Assembly (NCBI GenBank): GCA_964487925.1
Contig: CAZASZ010000026.1
Coordinates: forward strand, 1 to 28,930
From: RI-283 sp964487925
GTDB lineage: Bacteria > Pseudomonadota > Gammaproteobacteria > SZUA-140
DNA: 28,930 nucleotides
Reading direction: 5' to 3'
Shown here piece after piece: positions 1-6,018 of the stretch. Both the position numbers and the translations under genes were made by a program. Below the pieces are notes generated by a model. It had not been told where the DNA came from. It worked only from the letters and a program-made list of their open reading frames with translations, and made no database searches. The first letter of the stretch is position 1, and each line of letters starts with the position of its first letter.

Positions 1-140
1 CACACAGACCTGAACCACCCAAGGGGACATTTCTGCTTTGGGTTGACATATCAAGCAGTGCGCGTGGGAGACTACAACCGACTGACGCGTTTCGCTCATC
101 GATCGAATGGTGCACCCAAATGACGCTGTGCTCTGTGCCG
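1..140. other. Unassigned left edge, downstream of the permease operon
   Basis: No gene can be supported here. On the plus strand, frame 1 is open from the edge to a TGA at 121-123 (40 codons), and frame 3 is open even further, so neither stands out as a gene end. On the minus strand an ATG at 99-97 opens a frame of 33 codons that runs off the edge, but it has no Shine-Dalgarno sequence and its peptide does not resemble an ABC ATPase. No terminator hairpin was seen after the permease stop at 141. Confidence 0.3.
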
Positions 141-938
141 CTATGCGCCCTCCCTCCTGACATTGAGGCGATCACCCAGACGATCCCCCAGTAAGTTGAT
201 CGCCAATACCACGAGCATCAAGGTCAGTCCGGGCGCCAGGACCATATGAGGAGACACCAACATGTAGCGGGTACCGTCACGAATCATGCTGCCCCAGGAG
301 GGCGTCGGCGGCTGAATCCCCAAGCCCAAAAAGGAAAGCCCCGCCTCTGCTATCACGACCCCTGCGATGGCAAACGTCGCCTCAATGATCAAGGGTGAGA
401 CCAATAGGGGTAGTAGGTGCCGGAACATGATGCGTCCGCTGCGACTACCTAAGGAAATGGCTGCCTGGACGTGTTCACGATGTTTCAAGGACAGGGTCTG
501 CACCCTGGCAAGGCGCGCGAAGCCGACCCAACCGACGACGCTAAGGGCAAACACAACGTTGTCGATCCCTGGACCCATCAGGCCAGCCAGTGCAATCGCG
601 AGCAGGATTCCCGGAAAGGCTAGAAAGATGTCGATGACGCGAACAATGAGATGGTCGATCCTCCCCCCGACGTAGGCGGACACGATGCCGATCGTCGTAC
701 CGATGGATGCCGATACCGTCACGACCCAAAAGGCCACCAACAAGGAGTAACGGGCGCCAACGAGCAGACGGGCGCCCAGCGGGCGGCCCAGGTCGTCGTA
801 GCCCAGCCAACCCGCTGAATCAGGCCAGGAAAGGATATGATCGAGATCAACTACGTTGGCCCCCGAGGCCAAGGTTGGTCCAATCAGGGCGGCCAACACC
901 CAGACCAGGATGATCAACCAGGCAATACGTTCCCGCAT
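141..938 (-). CDS. Peptide ABC transporter permease, DppC/OppC type
   Basis: This is an inner-membrane permease subunit of an Opp/Dpp/Nik-family importer (BPD_transp_1, the C-type partner), 265 residues. The N-terminus has one transmembrane segment (about residues 6-25), then a short periplasmic stretch with the family-typical LGYDDLGR / GARLLVGARYSL region, then about five more membrane helices. The cytoplasmic EAA-type coupling loop that contacts the ATPase is visible around residues 155-180 (QAAISLGSRSGRIMFRHLLP). The start is ATG with AGGAGA five bases upstream, one base after the stop of the B-type permease. The two permeases therefore form one transcription unit and presumably a heterodimer. 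Substrate is not readable from the permease; the neighbouring peptide-type binding protein and YkuD enzyme suggest peptides, possibly from murein. No ATPase gene follows within the 140 bases that remain. Confidence 0.9.
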   Translation of the reverse strand: MRERIAWLIILVWVLAALIGPTLASGANVVDLDHILSWPDSAGWLGYDDLGRPLGARLLVGARYSLLVAFWVVTVSASIGTTIGIVSAYVGGRIDHLIVRVIDIFLAFPGILLAIALAGLMGPGIDNVVFALSVVGWVGFARLARVQTLSLKHREHVQAAISLGSRSGRIMFRHLLPLLVSPLIIEATFAIAGVVIAEAGLSFLGLGIQPPTPSWGSMIRDGTRYMLVSPHMVLAPGLTLMLVVLAINLLGDRLGDRLNVRREGA

Positions 939-939
939 C

Positions 940-1866
940 TCAGTCTCCTCTGATGCGGATACGAGGGTCGAACCACGAGGTCACGACATCCGTCAGCGTG
1001 TTGACCGAAACATAGGTCAGGCTGATCAGCAGCACGCTACCTTGAAGAACCGGATAATCTCTGCGCTGTATTGCCTCGATCGTGAGTTGGCCTATGCCTG
1101 GCCAGGAAAAAACGATCTCGGTAATCACGGCGCCCGCCAGTAGCGCGCCCAGTTGCAAGCCGATCAGGGTCATGACCGGTAACAAGGTATTCTTCAAGGC
1201 ATGATGCAGGATGATGCGCCTCCGGCTCAAGCCAATGGCCTGCGCGGTCCGTATGTAGTCTTCGGCCAGGACATCGAGCAAGGTGGTTCGAATCATGCGT
1301 GACAGGATCGCTGCCATCCCGGTCCCCAAGGTCAATGCGGGCAACACCAGCGATGCGGCAGACTCGCGCCCGCTAACGGGCAGCCAACCGAGCCATAGGG
1401 AGAAAATAAGGATCAAAATCGGCCCCATCCAGAAGTTAGGAATGGAGACTCCTAGCATCGCAAAAGACATGGCCATGTGATCACCGGCCTTGTCCCGGTT
1501 GATCGCGGCGATGATCCCCAGCGGTACGGCCATCAGGATTGCAACGACCAAGGCCGCGACAGCCAGCTCCAAGGTCGCTGGTATGCGTTCGGCAAGCAGG
1601 TCTGCCACGGGCTTACGTGAATGCAGGGACTGCCCCAGGTCCAGATGGGCAAGCTGCTGCAGATAGCGGCCATACTGGACCAACAAGGGCTGATCCAACC
1701 CCAAGGCCGCACGTAGAGCCGCCCGATCGGCCGGTTGACTCGACTCGCCAAGGATGACCTCCACCGGGTCCCCCGGCACAAGATGGATCAGCAGGAAGAC
1801 CAAGCTACAGACGCCGACAACCACGACGCAGGCGCTTAACAGACGAGGCAGGAAAACCCATCTCAC
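940..1866 (-). CDS. Peptide ABC transporter permease, DppB/OppB type
   Basis: B-type permease of an Opp/Dpp-family importer, about 308 residues. Seen: an N-terminal membrane helix (LLSACVVVVGVCSLVFLLIH) followed by the family motif LVPGDPVEVILG, further hydrophobic helices, an EAA-type coupling loop (DYIRTAQAIGLSRRRIILHH) and the conserved C-terminal stretch ending in WFDPRIRIRGD. I choose the GTG at 1866 because it makes a GTGA overlap with the stop of the upstream YkuD gene and has GGGAAG eight bases before it. A TTG five codons further upstream (1881) is open in frame but has less support. The gene belongs to the binding protein / YkuD / permease B / permease C set and should pair with the C-type permease directly downstream. 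Confidence 0.9.
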   Translation of the reverse strand: MRWVFLPRLLSACVVVVGVCSLVFLLIHLVPGDPVEVILGESSQPADRAALRAALGLDQPLLVQYGRYLQQLAHLDLGQSLHSRKPVADLLAERIPATLELAVAALVVAILMAVPLGIIAAINRDKAGDHMAMSFAMLGVSIPNFWMGPILILIFSLWLGWLPVSGRESAASLVLPALTLGTGMAAILSRMIRTTLLDVLAEDYIRTAQAIGLSRRRIILHHALKNTLLPVMTLIGLQLGALLAGAVITEIVFSWPGIGQLTIEAIQRRDYPVLQGSVLLISLTYVSVNTLTDVVTSWFDPRIRIRGD

Positions 1867-2408
1867 CCGGTCGCTTCCCAACGCACGACAGCGCCGCGTA
1901 TATCCGGATCTTCGACGGCATCGATATCCTCGGTGATCAGGACGCGCTCGCCCACCAGAGCCCAGTCGAATAGCTCCACGAGTTCTCTATTGCGCATCCG
2001 AATACATCCGTGAGAGACCGCAACCCCTATCGGCGATTCGTCCGGGCACCCATGGATGTAGATATAGCGCTGCCGGCTGTCGAGCTCGCCACACTGATTG
2101 CGGCCCGCTTCAAGTCCCGACAACCAGAGGATGCGGGTCAGAATCCAGTCCCGTTCAGGATGAGCACGGCCCAACTCCGGCGTGTAAATCTCGCCCGTGG
2201 CCTGGCGCCCCACGAAGACTGTGTTGATCTGACATCTGTCTCCGATGCGCGCGCAAACCTCATGCTGGCCACGGGGAGTGCAACCGCTGCCCTGCTGCTC
2301 TCCAGATCCCTGAGCGGATGTAGAGACAGCTGCCGCGCGGCAAACGATCCCTTCGTCCAGCGCCCATAGGCGCTGACGTTTGAGGTCAATCACGATGCCG
2401 CGCTTCAC
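1863..2408 (-). CDS. YkuD-domain protein without signal peptide; probable cytoplasmic L,D-carboxypeptidase
   Basis: A 181-residue protein consisting of one L,D-transpeptidase catalytic (YkuD) domain. The signature is intact: IHG at 118-120 and SHGCIRMRN at 132-140, with His133 and the nucleophilic Cys135. A TPRG motif at 44-47 and TGEIYTPELG at 71-80 also fit the family. There is no signal peptide, transmembrane segment or lipobox: the protein begins MKRGIVIDLKRQRLW. Classic L,D-transpeptidases are exported and cross-link murein. A cytoplasmic YkuD group, represented by ElsL/LdtK of Acinetobacter baumannii, instead removes the terminal D-Ala from recycled murein tetrapeptides. The missing export signal and the position inside a peptide-importer operon favour that role here (inference). 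The start is GTG in a GTGA overlap with the binding-protein gene, and the 3' end overlaps the permease gene by GTGA. Extra cysteines (23, 43, 52, 59, 106, 121) are noticeable. Confidence 0.85.
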   Translation of the reverse strand: MKRGIVIDLKRQRLWALDEGIVCRAAAVSTSAQGSGEQQGSGCTPRGQHEVCARIGDRCQINTVFVGRQATGEIYTPELGRAHPERDWILTRILWLSGLEAGRNQCGELDSRQRYIYIHGCPDESPIGVAVSHGCIRMRNRELVELFDWALVGERVLITEDIDAVEDPDIRGAVVRWEATG

Positions 2409-3886
2409 CGACTCTCCACCGTTTCCAGACCATCAAAATTTCCATCCATGGCCATACGATAATCGATCACGTTGTCCCTGCTAACAAATACATTGTCTTC
2501 GTACCATAGCGGTACGTAGGGCAGATCCGCCATAGCCTTCGCCTGTAGCGCACGATAAGCCTTGATGGCCTGCCCTAGAGTTTTGGCATCCTCCGCGCGC
2601 TCAATCAAATGATCGGCGCCCGGACTCCGGTAGCGCCCCCGATTTGCGCCATCGGGTGGGATAGACTCACTGTGAAATACATAGCGAAAGATATCGGGAA
2701 GCTTGATGCCTACCCACATGAGACTGAACATCTGAAAACGTCCTGCCTTGATGTCACCATAGAAGGTACCCCAATCATAACTACGCAGCGTAACGTCGAC
2801 CCCAATTCGGGCCAGTTGCTGTTGTAATATCGTCGCGATTCGCAGCCGAAAGGGGTCATTTGAGGTCTTGTAGACGAGCTCAGGCCGCCGCTCACCGACT
2901 AACCCTGCCGCTGAGAGGATTGCGCGGGCTCGCACTGGATCGTAGCCCGGCGCCTCAAGGTCCGGATTGCCGGCCCAATGATCGGGAGGCAACAACGAGG
3001 TGGCTGGACGCGCCGCGCCACCGAGGACATGATGAATGATAGCCTCGCGATCAATGCCGACAGCGATGGCTTGCCGTAAGGCAAGGTTTCCGCTAACGGG
3101 TTCATCGAGATTAAACCCCAAATAGGCAAACTTCGAGCCCGGTGCACGCTTAACATGCATCCCCGATTGCTCGGAAAGATAATCGATCAGTTCGGGCGGC
3201 AGGTCGTTTTGCAACATGTCGATTTCGCGACGCACGAGCTTGAGGACCCTGACGGTAGGATCCTTGACGGCGATAAATGCTAGCCGCAGGCCATCACGCT
3301 TCCGCTTCAGTATCAGATGCCCTTCGTCGGGCCACTCGGTGAACTCAAAGGCGCCACTGCCCACAGGCTGGGTATTGAACGGGTGTCCCTTGGCGATGAA
3401 AGTCGCAGGCAGGATACCGATCGATAGTCTGCCAGGGAATAGCAGGTCGGGTTTTTCAAGCGTAAAATCCATGACATGATCATCAATGACCTCCATGGCT
3501 CGAATATTGATCAGCGACATACGATGCGGCGAGGCCTGCTTCGGATCCAGAATCGACGCATAGGTGGCTCGAACGTCGGCCATTGTCAGCGGAGCACCAT
3601 TACTGAAGACAGCGTTCTTCGTAAGCGTGAAACGATAATGCCTCGGGGACAGGCGCCGCCACGCGGCAAGCGCCGGGGCAGGCATCAAAGAATCATCGAA
3701 ATCGACGAGACGATCGTAAATTAGCCGATTGATACGCGACGAGGCGGCGTCGGTCGCGTAACGTGGATCCAAGGTGACAGGCATCGCCGCAAGGCCAAAA
3801 CGCAAGCCACCATGTTGCATCTCCGTACATCCCAGTAGAATCAGGCAGCAATAGGCACACAGAAAAAGATACGGCCCCGGTCGCAC
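2405..3886 (-). CDS. Peptide-binding lipoprotein of an Opp/Dpp-type ABC importer
   Basis: A 493-residue family 5 extracellular solute-binding protein (SBP_bac_5; OppA/DppA/MppA fold). The N-terminus is a lipoprotein signal: a short hydrophobic stretch ending in the lipobox LLGC with Cys20 as the lipidation site, so the protein should be anchored on the periplasmic face. Family landmarks are LDPRYATDAASSRINRLIYD near residues 39-58, FTLTKNAVFSNGAPLTMADV around 90-110, and LGFNLDEPVSGNLALRQAIAVGIDREAI in the second lobe. The start is GTG, five bases after the stop of the CYTH gene; the Shine-Dalgarno sequence is weak. The stop overlaps the YkuD start by four bases. Family 5 proteins bind di- to oligopeptides, nickel or murein tripeptide (MppA). 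The residues seen do not fix the ligand; the YkuD neighbour makes murein peptides the leading guess. Confidence 0.88.
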   Translation of the reverse strand: MRPGPYLFLCAYCCLILLGCTEMQHGGLRFGLAAMPVTLDPRYATDAASSRINRLIYDRLVDFDDSLMPAPALAAWRRLSPRHYRFTLTKNAVFSNGAPLTMADVRATYASILDPKQASPHRMSLINIRAMEVIDDHVMDFTLEKPDLLFPGRLSIGILPATFIAKGHPFNTQPVGSGAFEFTEWPDEGHLILKRKRDGLRLAFIAVKDPTVRVLKLVRREIDMLQNDLPPELIDYLSEQSGMHVKRAPGSKFAYLGFNLDEPVSGNLALRQAIAVGIDREAIIHHVLGGAARPATSLLPPDHWAGNPDLEAPGYDPVRARAILSAAGLVGERRPELVYKTSNDPFRLRIATILQQQLARIGVDVTLRSYDWGTFYGDIKAGRFQMFSLMWVGIKLPDIFRYVFHSESIPPDGANRGRYRSPGADHLIERAEDAKTLGQAIKAYRALQAKAMADLPYVPLWYEDNVFVSRDNVIDYRMAMDGNFDGLETVESR

Positions 3887-3891
3887 GCCGG

Positions 3892-4359
3892 TTACCAGGT
3901 TGGAAACGGGTGTCGAGCGAGGTAAACGTTGTAGTACCTGGCATCATGAGAGACTTCATCGCCGAGCCAAGGAGGACGTGCAAACTCCTCGTCGACGCGA
4001 GAGAGCTCGATCTCGGCCATGACGAGGCCCTCGTTGATCCCCGTGAAGACATCGATCTCCCAGCGATGCCCCTCGTAAGGGACGATGTGGCGACGCTTCT
4101 CGATCAGCTCACCCATGCAAAAACGCGACAGCATCTCGCGACCGTCCTCGACCGGTATCGCATAGTCGTATTCAGTGCGTTCGATACTGAGCGTCGCGCC
4201 CTTGATATTAAGGTACGCCTTGTCTCCAGCCACGCGGATACGAAACGATGCCTTTTCGGTATTCGCCATATAACCCTGACAATAATCAGCCGTGCTAGTG
4301 ACGGCAGCCCGCCAGGTATCGCTGGCTAGTAGGAATTTGCGTTCGATCTCTGACGCCAT
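3892..4359 (-). CDS. CYTH-domain protein (probable inorganic triphosphatase / class IV adenylate cyclase fold)
   Basis: A 155-residue single-domain CYTH protein. The defining ExExK signature is at the very N-terminus (EIERKF, Glu4, Glu6, Lys8), followed by alternating charged residues typical of the triphosphate tunnel: FRIRV, YLNIKG, ERTEYDYAIP, KRRHIVPY, WEIDVF and AEIELSR. Bacterial members of this size, for example the Nitrosomonas europaea protein, are inorganic triphosphatases, although databases often label them adenylate cyclases. The protein would be cytoplasmic and needs a divalent metal. The ATG has AGGGG six bases upstream. It lies 39 bases after cysM and five bases before the binding-protein gene, so it may share their transcript. 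I see no direct functional link between it and peptide uptake. Confidence 0.9.
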   Translation of the reverse strand: MASEIERKFLLASDTWRAAVTSTADYCQGYMANTEKASFRIRVAGDKAYLNIKGATLSIERTEYDYAIPVEDGREMLSRFCMGELIEKRRHIVPYEGHRWEIDVFTGINEGLVMAEIELSRVDEEFARPPWLGDEVSHDARYYNVYLARHPFPTW

Positions 4360-4398
4360 ATCAGGCCCCTATGCATATGGTTCGCATGCGCGCGCGGA

Positions 4399-5292
4399 TC
4401 AACCGAACACATCCGTCGATAGATAGCGATCCCCACGGTCGCAGGTTATCGCAACGATCACGGCATTCGTCAGGGTCTCGCTCAGCCGCAAGGCTGCGCA
4501 GACCGCCCCTCCAGATGAGATCCCAACGAAGATCCCTTCACTTGCGGCCAGCGCTCGGGTCGTATCTTCGGCGGACTGCTGATCCATATCCAAGATACGG
4601 TCGACGCGGTCGGCGCTGTAGATCCTTGGCAGATAGGCCTCCGGCCAACGCCGTATCCCCGGGATCTGAGCGCCATCCTCAGGCTGTACGCCAACGATCT
4701 CGATATTGGGATTCTGCTCCTTGAGATAGCGCGACACGCCCATGATCGTACCTGTAGTACCCATGGCGCTGACAAAGTGGGTCACCCGCCCCGCCGTATC
4801 GCGCCAGATCTCGGGGCCGGTACCCTTGTAATGGGCCTCTGGGTTGGCCAGATTCGAAAATTGATCGAGCATCACCCCCCGGCCTTGTGCGATCAACTCA
4901 CGGGCCCTGTCGATTGCGCCTTCCATGCTTCCGGACGCAGGGGTCAGCACAAGCTCTGCCCCAAAAGCCTTCATGATTGAGCGCCGCTCAACGCTCATAT
5001 GCTCAGGCATAACAAGCACCATGTGATAGCCCTTAATGGCAGCGGCCATGGCTAGGGCGATGCCGGTATTGCCACTGGTCGGCTCAATCAACGTATCGCC
5101 AGGGTGAATACGGCCTGCTGCCTCGGCGCTTTGAATCATGTTGAGGGCAGCTCGATCCTTAACCGATCCGGCAGGGTTGTTGCCCTCCAGCTTAACCAAC
5201 ACCTGATTGGCGGTATCCCCGGGCAATCGCTGTAAGCGAACAAGCGGCGTATTGCCCACACATTGCTCGATCGTCGGAAACTGCTCGTTCAT
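4399..5292 (-). CDS. cysM: Cysteine synthase B (O-acetylserine sulfhydrylase B)
   Basis: PLP-dependent enzyme that makes cysteine from O-acetylserine and sulfide or thiosulfate; 297 residues, the normal CysM length and shorter than CysK. Seen: the PLP lysine in PAGSVKDRAA (Lys45), the substrate loop EPTSGNTG (70-77), the glycine-rich phosphate loop GTTGTIMG, and the C-terminal SSGGAV motif. The compact C-terminus and GPEIWRDTAGRVTHFVSAMGT stretch match CysM rather than CysK. The start is ATG; AGGAG lies 11 bases upstream, which is a long spacing. Between the two is an out-of-frame ATG that opens a four-codon frame (M-I-D-R) whose stop overlaps the cysM ATG. The gene is divergent from pilZ and is the first of a possible six-gene minus-strand unit that continues into the CYTH and peptide-transporter genes. 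Confidence 0.94.
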   Translation of the reverse strand: MNEQFPTIEQCVGNTPLVRLQRLPGDTANQVLVKLEGNNPAGSVKDRAALNMIQSAEAAGRIHPGDTLIEPTSGNTGIALAMAAAIKGYHMVLVMPEHMSVERRSIMKAFGAELVLTPASGSMEGAIDRARELIAQGRGVMLDQFSNLANPEAHYKGTGPEIWRDTAGRVTHFVSAMGTTGTIMGVSRYLKEQNPNIEIVGVQPEDGAQIPGIRRWPEAYLPRIYSADRVDRILDMDQQSAEDTTRALAASEGIFVGISSGGAVCAALRLSETLTNAVIVAITCDRGDRYLSTDVFG

Positions 5293-5421
5293 CGATCAAT
5301 CATCTCCTGAATGGATTGCTTTGCCGACCCCGTCACGGATAATTATCACGATCTCAAGGAAGATTTGGCAGTTAAAAACCACCGACCCACAATTGGGAAA
5401 AGGGCTCCACACCAGCATTTC

Positions 5422-5430
5422 TGGTATAAA
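5422..5430 (+). promoter_or_regulatory. Candidate extended -10 promoter for pilZ
   Basis: The sequence TGGTATAAA matches an extended -10 element (TGnTATAAT) at eight of its nine positions counting the free base. There is no good -35 hexamer 16-18 bases upstream, which extended -10 promoters tolerate. Transcription would begin near 5437 and leave a leader of about 140 bases before pilZ. A rival candidate is TTGGCA at 5365-5370 with CACAAT 17 bases later. This is a guess within the 286-base divergent region between cysM and pilZ. Confidence 0.3.
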
Positions 5431-5578
5431 GCTCACAGAGATATGTACGATACATTAAGAACGAGTCGTAAAAAACACCTACGAACGTTATGATGTACGA
5501 CTGCTAGTCCCGGATCTTCCGAGCGCAAGGAAGTCGGGCCATACGCGTCAGTTCAATCAGTAACACCGGGAGACTTAC

Positions 5579-5950
5579 ATGAGTCACGAGGAAAAGCGCA
5601 GCAGTACTCGAAGTGGAATCACTCTCGAAAACCACCACAACCTATTCTTCCTAGAACAGGACAACGAGAAACACGCGATCACCCATATCCGGGATGTGTC
5701 CTTATCCGGCGTCGGAATCAACATGAGTCGCCCGATTGATGCCAGCTCCCCCGTCGCCCTAACCTACGACTCGGACGATTTCAGCTTAACGATCAACGGT
5801 GTCGCGGCATGGTGTAATCCCAAGGAAGGTGGCGATGGATATTCCCTGGGCATCCGCTTCAATGCTTTAGATCCCAATGACAACTCGCTATTCTTTCTCG
5901 CGGTCCGCAAGTACCTGGACGATTTCGATGGCGGCACCTTCGACGCCTGA
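5579..5950 (+). CDS. PilZ-domain protein, probable cyclic-di-GMP receptor
   Basis: A 123-residue stand-alone PilZ domain. Both parts of the c-di-GMP binding signature are present: RxxxR at residues 7-11 (RSSTR) and D/NxSxxG at 39-44 (DVSLSG). The rest follows the PilZ beta-barrel pattern (VALTYDSDDFSLTINGVAAWC, YSLGIRFNALDP) and ends with a short acidic tail. It should be a small cytoplasmic effector that binds c-di-GMP and acts on a partner in motility, adhesion or polymer export; the partner cannot be told from here. The ATG has GGGAG seven bases upstream. It is the only supported plus-strand gene in the window, stands alone between cysM (divergent) and pnp (convergent), and is followed at once by a bidirectional terminator. 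Three cytosolic His residues near 19-32 are unremarkable. Confidence 0.93.
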   Translation: MSHEEKRSSTRSGITLENHHNLFFLEQDNEKHAITHIRDVSLSGVGINMSRPIDASSPVALTYDSDDFSLTINGVAAWCNPKEGGDGYSLGIRFNALDPNDNSLFFLAVRKYLDDFDGGTFDA

Positions 5951-5967
5951 TTTCATTTCGATCAAGC

Positions 5968-6001
5968 AAAAAGAAAGGGGCCTGACGGCCCCTTTCTTTT
6001 T
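5968..6001. terminator. Bidirectional rho-independent terminator between pilZ and pnp
   Basis: A perfect 10-bp stem (GAAAGGGGCC at 5973-5982 with GGCCCCTTTC at 5987-5996) closes a four-base TGAC loop. It is followed by five T on the plus strand (5997-6001) and preceded by five A (5968-5972), which gives a T tract on the minus strand too. It can therefore end pilZ transcription and, on the other strand, pnp, whose stop is 18 bases away. Confidence 0.9.
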
Positions 6002-6018
6002 CGATCCAGACAATCTGG

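Noticed and set aside
1..99. Minus-strand frame from an ATG at 99 running off the left edge, as the missing ATPase gene
   Set aside because: It has no ribosome site, and the 33 visible residues do not match the start of OppD/DppD-type proteins.
5281..5305. Four-codon upstream frame overlapping the cysM start
   Set aside because: Its ATG directly abuts the AGGAG, so it is unlikely to be translated efficiently; noted only in the cysM entry.
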